Source of the DNA: Eremomyces bilateralis CBS 781.70
Taxonomy: Eukaryota > Ascomycota > Dothideomycetes > Eremomycetales > Eremomycetaceae
Assembly: GCF_010015585.1 (NCBI RefSeq)
Contig: NW_022985077.1
Coordinates: forward strand, 1 to 64,000
Direction: 5' to 3'
Length of the DNA stretch: 64,000 bases
Position 1 is the first letter of the stretch; every line of letters starts with the position of its first letter. The notes beneath the pieces are model-generated. The model saw only the letters and a list, made by a program, of their open reading frames with translations. It searched no databases and was not told the origin of the DNA. Position numbers and translations under genes: made by a program. Below, piece by piece: positions 55,268-64,000 of the stretch.

Positions 55268-57592
55268 ATGGCAGGCTGGTTCTCTTCCTCGAATAGCGCT
55301 CTGGATGAGCAAATAGAGCGTGCGACCTCTTCAAGCTTGTATGACCAAACATCGTCGGAGACCAGAGTATAGGCAACGCTGACCGATCGCAGGGAAGATA
55401 TCGCGCTCAATCTTGAGATATCGGATACCATCCGATCAAAGACCGTTCAACCTCGAGAAGCGATGCGATCCTTGAAGAAACGAATAGGCCACAAGAACCC
55501 TAATGTCCAGCTCTCCGCACTGAATGTATGGCCACCCACCCGTAGTCCGTTGGTTGCCGATCACTCACTAACAGACATCCTCTTATAGCTGACCGACACA
55601 TGCGTCAAAAATGGCGGCTTGCATTTCATCACCGAAATCGCCTCTCGCGAGTTTATGGACAACCTTACCTCCCTTCTCAAAGCGTACGGAGCGGCTGCAC
55701 CCAACGAGGATGTCAAAGGCAAGATCCTGGAGCTGATCCAAGCCTGGGCTGCCGCTTCGGAGAGCCGGAGTAGCCTCTCATACATCAACGAAGTATACAA
55801 GACGCTTCAACGCGAAGGATTCAAGTTTCCGCCAAAGCCGGACGTGGCGAGCAGCATGTTTGACAGCAGCGCACCTCCAGAATGGATCGAGTCGGACGTT
55901 TGCATGCGCTGCCGGACCCCGTTCACATTTACGAATCGTAAACACCACTGCCGGAATTGTGGAGGCGTTTTCTGTCATTCTTGCTCAAGCAAGACCCTGC
56001 CGCTCCCTCACCTGGGAATCAACCAGGCTGTCCGCGTCGATGATGGTTGCTATACGAAGCTGACCGAAAAGCCGAAGGAGGTGCCCGCTCCAACAGCGGT
56101 CGATGCGGCTAAGTCAAGCAAAACGGTATACCAATCATCTATGCAGCCTCGAGACGCGAAAGTTGCCGATAGCTTCGATGCCGATTTAAAGCGGGCATTG
56201 GAGATGAGCCTGGAGGAAAGCAAGGGGGGTCAGCCTGGACATGGATATGTTCCGCAGTCGCAGCTTCAGAATACCAAGCCAACAGCGGTCAATGGGAATT
56301 CAAAGTCATCAAAACAGCCTGAAGAGGATGATGACCCGGATCTGAAAGCGGCGATTGCTGCGTCCTTGGCGGACATGGAAGAACAGAAAAAGCAGCATGC
56401 TGCTCAGCTCAAGCAACAGACCGAAACATCGAATGGCAAACCACCCGCCTTCGCCCCGAAGAATGATTACGAACTCACACCTGCAGAGGCAGAGAACATT
56501 AGCTTGTTCGCGACTCTTGTTGAAAGGCTCCAACATCAGCCGCCCGGAACGATCCTCAGAGAGCCACAAATCCAGGAGCTATACGAGAACATCGGGAGAC
56601 TACGTCCCAAACTGGCCCGAACCTATGGAGAAACCATGAGCAAACATGGTAGGACAATTCCGTAAGGATGACTAGGCACAATACTGACGAGTTTATTAGA
56701 TACGCTCCTCGATCTACACGCCAAGCTCTCGACTGTTGTCCGATATTATGACCGGATGCTTGAAGAGCGGCTATCCCACACATATAGCCAACCTAGCCAT
56801 TATGGAATGGCGCCACCGCAGCAACCCCCATCAAACTTATATCCCAGCATTGCGTCCAATCCGACTGGCCCCCCTACTGCTCCTCCCACCGGCGGTCCTG
56901 AGAGCTATTATGCTGGCGATTCCGTCCCTCCCGAGCCATACGGCCAACCGCAGCCAACATATGGGGGTTACCCAGCGCCAAATCAAGCTCCGCATTCACC
57001 CTACGACAATCGATCATCCGCCCCTCCAAAGTACAATCAGCCTGGACATGATACCCGATATCAGCCAGGAAGAACTTACTCCCAGCACTCTCACGCGCCA
57101 GCCCATCCGCAACAGCGTGCCCCAAGCGCCAGTAACCCCTACGAACACACCCCCCCGGCCCACGCCTCCCCCCATATCCCTCAACGCACATCCTCGCACG
57201 CCTATCCACCCAACCAACCCCAACCCTCCCAACCTCCCAGCCAATACGCCCCCTCAAACCCCGCAGCAGCCGACGACGCCACCGCCTTCTACTACGCCGA
57301 CCAAGCGACCTCCCCCCAACCCTCCCACGCGGCCCCCCCGCAAAGTTTCTCCCCCAACCCTCCCCAATCCCACGCGGCCCCCCAACATCCTCCACCCCAG
57401 CAGACCCAACCGCCGCCGCAGCAGTATTGGAACCAACAGCAGGCCCCGCCGCAGGGCCAACCACAGCCGCAGAGCTGGGCACAGACGCCGGCGTACCAGC
57501 CGCCGGGGGCGGGGATAGCGGGATCCGCGTTCCCGAGTGCGCCGCAGCACGCGCCGCAGCCGCAGAAAGAGGAGGCGTTGATCGAGCTGTGA
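55268..57592 (+). CDS. vps27: ESCRT-0 subunit Vps27
   Basis: Recognises ubiquitinated cargo on PI3P-rich endosomes and recruits ESCRT-I. Exons are 55268-55338, 55393-55525, 55589-56648 and 56700-57592 (718 residues). The VHS domain spans about residues 1-150 ([33 protein letters not shown]). The FYVE finger follows with [26 protein letters not shown] and FCHSCSS. Two ubiquitin-interacting motifs are [12 protein letters not shown] and [16 protein letters not shown]-like helical segment includes LVERLQHQP and ends in [20 protein letters not shown]. The last 230 residues are Pro/Gln-rich and contain PTAPP, a Vps23-binding type motif, and the C-terminus LIEL, a clathrin-box-like ending. The ATG at 55268 ([17 protein letters not shown]) is the standard start. 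Confidence 0.95.
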
Positions 57593-57989
57593 GCGATTGA
57601 AGGAGGGTGGGGCACGGATGGGTTTCCGTATATCGAATGGCGAGCGTTGCGATTTTCATGGAATTCATAATGGCGTGGCGGCGATTCCTGTGCGGAATGC
57701 TTACTACGGCATTTTATGGCGCATTGGGGGATCGGATTGTAGGTTGATTACGGAGTTGTACTATGATGTTCCCGGTGAAGGTTGGTGAGAGGAGCACGCG
57801 CGGGTTTAAGACACCTTTAGATGGATAGTTGGGAATGTGATTGACTTCAAAACAATATTCACTTAAGAGCTTGGCCCGAAAATGCGGGCTTGGTTTTCAC
57901 CACCATTGAATACGGTCTGGAGTCTAAACGATGTAACAGTGATATGAATACGGAGTTGACAAGCCCCGCTTCCGAGGAACGAAAATATA
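57593..57989. other. Intergenic, convergent 3' ends
   Basis: 397 bases between the vps27 and hydrolase stop codons. Nothing beyond 3' UTR sequence was recognised. Confidence 0.4.
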
Positions 57990-58847
57990 TCAGACCTCCG
58001 CCGCTCGAGCGATGAAATCAGCCACCTCATCCGGATGCGTCAAAAAAGGGGTATGACCCGTCTCGATCTCCTCGGACCGCTCAATATCGACGCCCGGCAG
58101 CGCCACGATATACTTCTGCTGTGCCAGTGACACCACGAGATCCTTGGTGCACATCAAGAACCAGCCAGGGCTATCGGAGTGTCCCGCATATTCAACCGGC
58201 GTGCCGAGAGCTCTATGTACGACGTATTAGCGCGCACACGAAGCCTCGAAGCCTGTGGACTTACGCCACCGACTGGGTCTTCAGCTTCCCCGACATCTCT
58301 TCCTGCTTCTCCTTCGGCAGCCCATTATAAAACATCTCCGGGCTCGCGATCCACGCGACCTCCCCATCATCCTACACAAATCAGCACGCCGCACCCAAGC
58401 TCGATTCCGTCGCCCGCAACCTACCCTTATTTCTGCCACGCTCCCCATATCCACCCCCGATTTCGCCGCCCACTCCGCCGTCAGCTCCCAATGTGACTGC
58501 CCCACGACCGGCAAGCTCGTCGCGATGTACACCGTTCGCCGTACGCACGGCCCCGCGCCGCGGTCCTTCACGCCGAAGCCACGGATGGCTTCGCCGCCGA
58601 CGACGCCGCCGTAGGAGTGCATGACGAGGACGCAATCGTTGCCGTCCTTGTCTATGACTTGGTGGAGGACGGCGCGCAGGGCTTCGACGTCGACTTGGAG
58701 GGGGCGGGCGGAGCCGGCGCTGGGAAGGGCGAGGTCGTCGATGCAGGGGAGGGATTTGGCGCGGAGGGAGTGGGAGAGGGGGGAGAAGCACCAGGGGCCG
58801 TGGAAGGCGCCGTGGACGAGGATGATGGTGGGTTTTGGGGTTGACAT
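57990..58847 (-). CDS. Alpha/beta hydrolase, AB-hydrolase-1 / EstC-like
   Basis: A small soluble serine hydrolase of the alpha/beta fold, similar in layout to plant methylesterases and fungal EstC-like esterases. Minus-strand exons are 58425-58847, 58265-58371 and 57990-58212 (250 residues). The oxyanion strand is TIILVHGAFHGPWCF. The nucleophile elbow is VMHSYGG, with Met in place of the first Gly of GxSxG. The acid is probably the Asp of CTKDLVVSL, and the base is the His in ETGHTPFLTHPDEVADFI. The ATG at 58847 gives MSTPKPTIILVHG with no signal peptide, so it is probably cytosolic. The natural substrate cannot be inferred. It is tail to tail with vps27 and head to head with tim17. Confidence 0.85.
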
Positions 58848-59589
58848 GTTGGACTTGAGGAGAAATGGAAGGAGAAATGGATAGAGACTGTGAGAAGAAA
58901 ATGAAGATAAGAGACTGTGGAAGGACAGTAAGGAGAGAAGGGGGGCTGATACGGCTTATACTGTACCTACGATCTTGTGGCGTATGTCGTGGAACAACAT
59001 CGATCTACACAATCGGCCATCTGATCGATCGTTTAAGCAAGGAGATTAAGTTGCATGAATGGCGGGACGCCAGTATCGACATCACGGTGACGAAGATGTG
59101 CCGTACTACTAGGCAGCTGCTACGAAGTAAGGGATATCGAGGGTATTCTCAGTTCTCAGTTTCTCACGGACGGGACGAGTCAGAAGCAGAGTGTCAGCCC
59201 TCTGGTAGGTAGGCCTGGCCGTTTTTGAACCTATGAAGGGGGCGCATTTATCAATTCTTGGCCATATTGATCAACCCTTGTTACGTGCGAAGACGACGAT
59301 TTAATATGTAACTCGTAACCGAACAATGGGATGAATCAAGGGGAGAATGAATTGAATTGAGGGTCTAAATCACGTGCAGATGCAGGGAAGTGGCGCGGTC
59401 ACGTGATAAAACTTTGCCAAGGCTGGAACTTTTGAAGCAACACCCTGCATCTTCAAAGTTCAGCAGTCGATTGATTCTCCCAACAGCGAACGTTTACACC
59501 CTCCACCCATCCCATCACGATCTGAGGAACGGCAGAGTACCGCTTGCTCGGGGGACCATCAATCACGACAGCACTTGAATCACACAGCA
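58848..59589. promoter_or_regulatory. Divergent intergenic region, hydrolase / tim17
   Basis: 742 bases between divergent start codons. CACGTG boxes at 59371-59376 and 59400-59405 (the second within TCACGTGAT) lie 185-220 bases upstream of tim17. No other element was recognised. Confidence 0.4.
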
Positions 59590-60273
59590 ATGGATCACAC
59601 GCGAGATCCATGTCCGTGGGTGGCCCTAAATGATTTCGGAGGCGCATTCTGTATGGGGGTAAGGATTTCCATGCCGTCGTTCGAGGCTATAGCTAACGAG
59701 ATTCATTCATCAGGCGATCGGAGGCGCAGGTAAATGACTTCGATTCCGATTCTTCGAGCGGGAACTTACATAGTGGTAGTGTGGCACGGTGTTAAAGGCT
59801 ATCGGAACAGTCCCTATGGCGAACGAAGAATAGGCGGTACGTTCGGCGAACTCGGGAGAGAGGAATGACAAGCTGACTGATGATAGCACTCACGGCAATC
59901 AAGGCTCGAGCACCGGTACTGGGAGGGAACTTTGGCGTCTGGGGCGGCTTGTTCTCTAGCTATGACTGCGCCGTCAAGGCCGTTCGGTTCGTCCCTACGT
60001 CCAACGTCCTCTCGATATCGACAACGCTAACTTCCCCGTAGACGGAAAGAAGACCCGTGGAATGCAATCATCGCTGGCTTTTTCACCGGCGGCTCGCTGG
60101 CGGTCCGTGGTGGACTCCGACAGATGCGAAACGGCGCGATCGGGTGCGCAATCCTCATCGCCGTCATCGAGGGCGTCGGCATCGGCTTCCAGCGAATGAT
60201 GGCCGACAACACGAGGCTAGAACTCCCCCCTCCGCCTCCCGAGGCCGCGACGGCTGGCAAGGTGCTTGCGTGA
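59590..60273 (+). CDS. tim17: Mitochondrial inner-membrane translocase subunit Tim17
   Basis: An essential subunit of the TIM23 complex that moves presequence proteins across or into the inner membrane. Five exons, 59590-59658, 59714-59729, 59780-59836, 59887-59986 and 60042-60273, give 157 residues, the normal size. The sequence [20 protein letters not shown], then [34 protein letters not shown], and [20 protein letters not shown] is diagnostic for Tim17. It includes the two conserved cysteines and four hydrophobic segments. The second exon is only 16 bases (codes GAIGGA across its borders). The fourth intron has a GTTCGT donor, which is unusual here. The ATG at 59590 begins [10 protein letters not shown], the standard start. 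Confidence 0.95.
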
Positions 60274-60853
60274 GCGACGACGCTCCGATCCTCTGCTTCA
60301 GTGTATTCCAAATGCGATTTTCGAGGGGTATATTATTCCCGGGTATGGATTGTTGGGAACAATTCGGCGATTGCATCAGGTTGGCGTTTCGAGACGTTTT
60401 GGCATCTCTGCTCTTACGAGTACGCTAGAAAGAAGCGAATCTTCCGTCTTCGTTTCGATTAGCGAGGCCGGTGGTACGTCATGTGTATGATAATTGTCTT
60501 GGGGTTGATCGGTGAAAATGACAGCAAATACGTTAAACTGCCAAACCTACCCACTTCTCCGGGTTCATCACGCGAGGTGGAATGGAACTCGCTTCATTTG
60601 AACTACATGTGAACCCGCTGATGATAAACTAGACGTGGGGTATATTAGAAACATCGGACCGCCGCGGTCGCGTGTCCTCTCTGATCCACCGAAGCAATAA
60701 CGAAGTACGAACTCGCTCGCGCAATACAACCACCATCGATACTCGTTTGTTCTCCCTAGTCTCTTCGGACTATCCACACCCTACAATGCCCAACGCTCCG
60801 CTCGTCCGTTTTAAAGCATAGGATTGCTATTTGCTGGCATTGGTAGATAACCC
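60274..60853. other. Intergenic, convergent 3' ends
   Basis: 580 bases between the tim17 stop and the stop of the Ala-rich gene. Only short frames were seen, and no family was recognised. Confidence 0.4.
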
Positions 60854-61857
60854 TCACTTCGCGGTAGTCAAGGTAGGATTATCCTCCAACGGCCCACTTG
60901 TAGCACTCATCCCTTCCTTGGCCGGTTCGGTAGCGGGAGTAGCAGCGGGCGCTGCATCCTTCGCCGGAGCGGCAGGCGTGGCATCCTTCGCCGGAGCGGC
61001 AGGCGTGGCATCCTTCGCCGGAGCGGCAGGCGTGGCATCCTTCGCCGGAGCGGCAGGCGTGGCATCCTTCGCCGGAGCGGCAGGCGTGGCATCCTTCGCC
61101 GGAGCGGCCGCAGCGGTCGTCAGTGGAGCTGCAGGAGCCGCATCTTTCACCGGCTTGGCCGCAGCGGTCGTCGCCGGTGCATCAACAGCGGGCGCGGCGG
61201 CGGGCGCGGGAGCAGGCTTCTCAGCAGCGGCAGGGGTAGCGGCGGTTTCTAGAAAAGCGACGTTAGCAACCGGCTCCTGAAATGGTCACGCGTACGACAG
61301 AGGGGACGAAGGGGACGTACTAGCTGGGGCTGCCGCCGGGGCCTTTGCTGGCTCGGTCGCGGCGGCGGCGGGAGCCGCAGCGGGCTCGGGTTTCGCAGGC
61401 TCGGCGGAGGGTTCAGCTGGCTTAGGAGCATCGGCAGCAGGCTTCGCAGCATCTGCCGCAGGGGCCGTCGCGGGAGCTGCAGCCGCAGCCGCAGCGGGAG
61501 CCGGAGCAGTTGCAGGAGCTGGAGCGGCGGGGGTTGTCGCGGTCGGTTTGGCGTCTGCGGCGGCAGCGGGGGCAGTTGGGGTAGGTTCGGTGGGTTTGGC
61601 GGCTTCAGCGACGGGTTTCTTGGACTTCTTCCGGAAGAGGCCCTTGAAGGCGCCCTTCAGCTTGTCGACCGCGTCGAGGGCTGGATGGATGGGTGGTTAG
61701 TGGTTTGTTTGATGGGGTTGGTGTGGGCGTAGGGCGTGGGGGGGTGGGTTACGATGGCTTGCGGGTTTGGATCTTGATATGGAAAAGGATAGGTGATGTT
61801 TGGGTGTTGTGAATAGGGAGAGCGCGACATCAGGGTTGACTTACGGACACCAGGCAT
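60854..61857 (-). CDS. Ala/Pro/Lys-rich repeat protein, function unknown
   Basis: Minus-strand exons are 61845-61857, 61321-61680 and 60854-61248 (255 residues). The first exon has 13 bases (MPGV plus one base) and is followed by a 164-base intron. The only non-repetitive part is the N-terminus, LDAVDKLKGAFKGLFRKKSKK, a basic amphipathic stretch that could bind membranes. The rest is about two thirds Ala and Pro with regular Lys and Asp. It includes six tandem units of the nine-residue motif PAKDATPAA, encoded by a 27-base repeat. Frame and splice phases are consistent throughout. Similar Ala-rich proteins with this N-terminus occur in Aspergilli, as I recall, without known role. Disorder is likely. 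Confidence 0.72.
60954..61108 (-). repeat. 27-bp coding tandem repeat, about 5.7 copies
   Basis: Near-identical 27-base units start at 60954, 60981, 61008, 61035, 61062 and 61089 (the last partial). They encode the repeated PAKDATPAA block of the Ala-rich protein. The copies are almost perfectly conserved at the DNA level, so expansion is recent. Confidence 0.9.
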
Positions 61858-62814
61858 GATTGGGGTTGGGAATCGAAGGGATAAGGATATCACAAGACCA
61901 CGGCCACGATCGACAGGCTTCCTGTTGATGATAAGTAGCTATCACTCAATCTTAGACCTAGACAATACATACTTTATGATTTCAGGAGAGATGGACGGTG
62001 GAAGAAAGTGTGAGATGGAGAAGGATGGACGGATACGGAATTGTTATATGAAGTCGGTGATTTGAAGGAGCTCGGAGTGGCATTCGCTGATCGCTGGGGG
62101 CGGCTGGACTTTTGGGGGGAAGGGGGGGTACATTGCCAGAAAGACCCTGCAGTTGCCGGGGGGCGATGAGCGCTAACGGGCCTAAGCTCCCAGCTGGAAT
62201 TGCGGAGGGCCAACAGCGCCCAACATGTCCCTGAAACGATGATCCTCCGCGGTTAATCGCATGCAGCTATCATCGGGGCTCTGGCGAAGGATCGTGAGGA
62301 TCGACAGGTTTGCACTTGGCAACGATTGATGTGCTTGGATGGTTTATTCTTCTCCGTTCTCTGCCCTGATTGCTTCTATAACTGAGGTATTTCTGGATCA
62401 AACACCAGGGCAACGGGTGTGACGCTCGTTTTACCCCCACGTTACCCGGGAGTTTCATGTATTTTTAGCGCGTCCACAGCAACCAAACTCTCTCATTCCT
62501 CTCGCGGTCTGTCGCGGTCTCGTCCATATGGCATGAAGTACCATCTCATCATCATATCGGTCAAGGACGTTATTCAAGCAACCGGTCTTGTTTACAGCTC
62601 CTCTGCATTCCCTCGCGTACTTGAACTGAAGACCCCCAAGTGCTGGTGCTGGGCGATCGCCTGATAACCGCAGGCTATGTACGACGATGGGTCTCATGAT
62701 AGAGATGAGAGTGATCTCAAACACCCACGCCGAGCAACCACCGCGATCAGTCCACATAACAGCTGTCACATCCTCCGTCTAGAACCCTCTTGAAAGTGAC
62801 TCCCTCTCTCTCCG
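61858..62814. promoter_or_regulatory. Upstream region of the Ala-rich gene
   Basis: 957 bases between the Ala-rich gene start and the Rrd1 stop codon, both minus strand. The 5' leader of the former and the 3' UTR of the latter should lie here. No other element was recognised. Confidence 0.35.
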
Positions 62815-64000
62815 CTACCTCGCCCACGGAGTCTTCGTTTGCACAAACTCTGTCGGCGGATTCTTCTCCTCGCGAGTACCCGACGATTCCGGCTTGGCCC
62901 ACGGAGCAGCCGTCGGCGGCGGCAGGCGAGTATTTGCCCTTCCAGTCGCCTCGGAAGCAAGCGCAACAGGCGTCCTTGACGGAGGGGTTGGGCGTCCTTG
63001 GCGGAGGCCAATAACTCCCTGCGCAGAGCCGGCCGCCCACGGCGCTTTAGTCGCCTGCGAAGCTTGCTGGGCCGCTGGGATGGATGTTGAGGGTCCACCT
63101 CCCGCGGCTGGGTCGGTCGTTTTCGCGATCCCTTGGTGCGCTTGGATGTGGCTGGATGGAGCGGATGCAGCGGCGTGAGGGTCGCGCTCCCAGCGGAACA
63201 GCGATCCAAAGCGGAAATGTTGGACTACGGGGAACTTGGAGAGGACTTCGGCGTTGTACATTTTGATCATCCCCTTTATATTCATTAGCCACCAAGTACG
63301 GTATGACTAAAGTAGGGGATGCGAGCATACCTTGTTGATTTTCGCCCACCCTGCCGTGACGCCCGACACGTCGTACAGGATCGGGCTATGCTCCCAGAAG
63401 GGCCCTCTCTTGACGTCGTAGATGAATCCGATGGCGCTGAAGTACATGTTCTGCTTCCTTTCCCGCTCTACTGCCGGCTTTTTGGCGACATCTGATGCGC
63501 TGGGAGCGTCCGGGACAGAGCCTTCAGTGGGGATATCTTCATCGGGGGAGATAGGGGGTGACAGTTGCGCTGACCCAAAGATGTAGGGGACGAAGGAATG
63601 ATCATCGAGACCCCATACTCCATGTGATCCAGCTGGCTCTAGCGTATATGTGAGGATGAGTTTGCGGATTAACCGCAGATAGCTGTTATTGTCAGTGTCT
63701 TGCAGATTCACCAACCCATAGTTACGCGAGGAGACAAGCGTACGGTTCTATAACACCGAGTACAATTCCACGCTCTTCATTGCCACTGTGGGACAGATCA
63801 AACCCCCCGAGCTTCCAGATGCAGCCCAGGAACGCCAGAAAGCTGAGCTCGTGACCTGTTCCGTAGTCCAATCGCTGTGCACTGCCAAAGCTTCCAAGCA
63901 GGTAGGATTCCAGCTCGGTCCTCGATGATACGGTGCTATCCACCGTATCTGATGGTAGATCTGGACTTGAAGGGAACTCCAGCACATGACTGGGCAAACA
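62815..64000 (-). CDS. rrd1: PP2A activator Rrd1/PTPA (partial, runs off window)
   Basis: Phosphotyrosyl phosphatase activator, a peptidyl-prolyl isomerase that switches on PP2A-type phosphatases. Three exons are visible on the minus strand: 63744 to beyond 64000, 63331-63682 and 62815-63273. The start and about the first 100 residues lie outside the window. Diagnostic segments are [96 protein letters not shown] and [22 protein letters not shown]-terminal extension of about 130 residues, rich in Ala, Pro and Ser, follows and ends TKTPWAR. Such a tail is typical of the Rrd1 rather than the shorter Rrd2 form. The family is secure. The paralogue choice is likely. Confidence 0.9.

Noticed and set aside
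1-64000. CRISPR array, bacterial operon signals or prophage
   Set aside because: The window is fungal nuclear DNA with spliced genes. No spaced direct repeats of CRISPR type were seen.

Overview
The window is eukaryotic and reads as a filamentous ascomycete (Pezizomycotina), most likely a member of the Eurotiales such as Aspergillus. The genes are intron-rich, and the introns are short (about 45-240 bases) with GT-AG ends. Gene density is roughly one per 2.4 kb. Typical fungal families are present: RTA1, SAT4/rhodopsin-domain, Opy2, the bZIP factor AtfA, Rsc9, and an Abz2-type lyase. A degraded Tad1/I-type LINE relic is also present. I traced exon structures by hand from reading frame, splice signals and remembered family sequences. 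No database was searched.

Layout. 0-5 kb: eIF3i (+), RTA1-like protein (-), fatty acid desaturase (+). 5.7-8.7 kb: mitochondrial branched-chain keto acid dehydrogenase E1 alpha (-) and aminodeoxychorismate lyase (-). 9.5-12 kb: ribosomal protein S0 (-) head to head with mitochondrial ribosomal protein S15 (+). 12.5-17.2 kb: Tom70 (-) and Opy2 (-). 17.2-20.1 kb is gene-poor. 20.1-23.0 kb: a low-molecular-weight tyrosine phosphatase interrupted by a 70-N assembly gap (-), then a SAT4-type membrane protein (-). 23.0-26.5 kb is empty. 26.5-33.1 kb: short-chain dehydrogenase (+), amidase (-), Fen2/Dal5-like transporter (+), 5-hydroxyisourate hydrolase (+). 34.3-36.4 kb: AtfA (-) with a 2.1 kb upstream region. 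38.5-44.1 kb: Rec114-like meiotic protein (-) and Rsc9 (+). 44.7-45.7 kb: a BTB protein (-). 45.7-48.4 kb: gene-free, with the LINE relic. 48.5-49 kb: methionine-R-sulfoxide reductase (+). 50.9-57.6 kb: Doa4/USP8-like deubiquitinase (-) head to head with the ESCRT-0 subunit Vps27 (+). 58-61.9 kb: alpha/beta hydrolase (-), Tim17 with a 16-base microexon (+), an Ala/Pro/Lys-rich repeat protein (-). 62.8-64 kb: the 3' part of the PP2A activator Rrd1/PTPA (-), running off the window end.

Most genes are housekeeping. Four local arrangements look functional. The deubiquitinase and Vps27 pair brings together two endosomal sorting factors. The S0/mS15 pair joins cytosolic and mitochondrial small-subunit ribosomal proteins across a 334-base promoter. 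The amidase, transporter and hydroxyisourate hydrolase group looks like nitrogen or purine salvage and has several GATA-factor sites. The RTA1 and desaturase pair joins two membrane-lipid genes. The hydroxyisourate hydrolase carries a consensus PTS2 peroxisomal signal that an internal start would remove.
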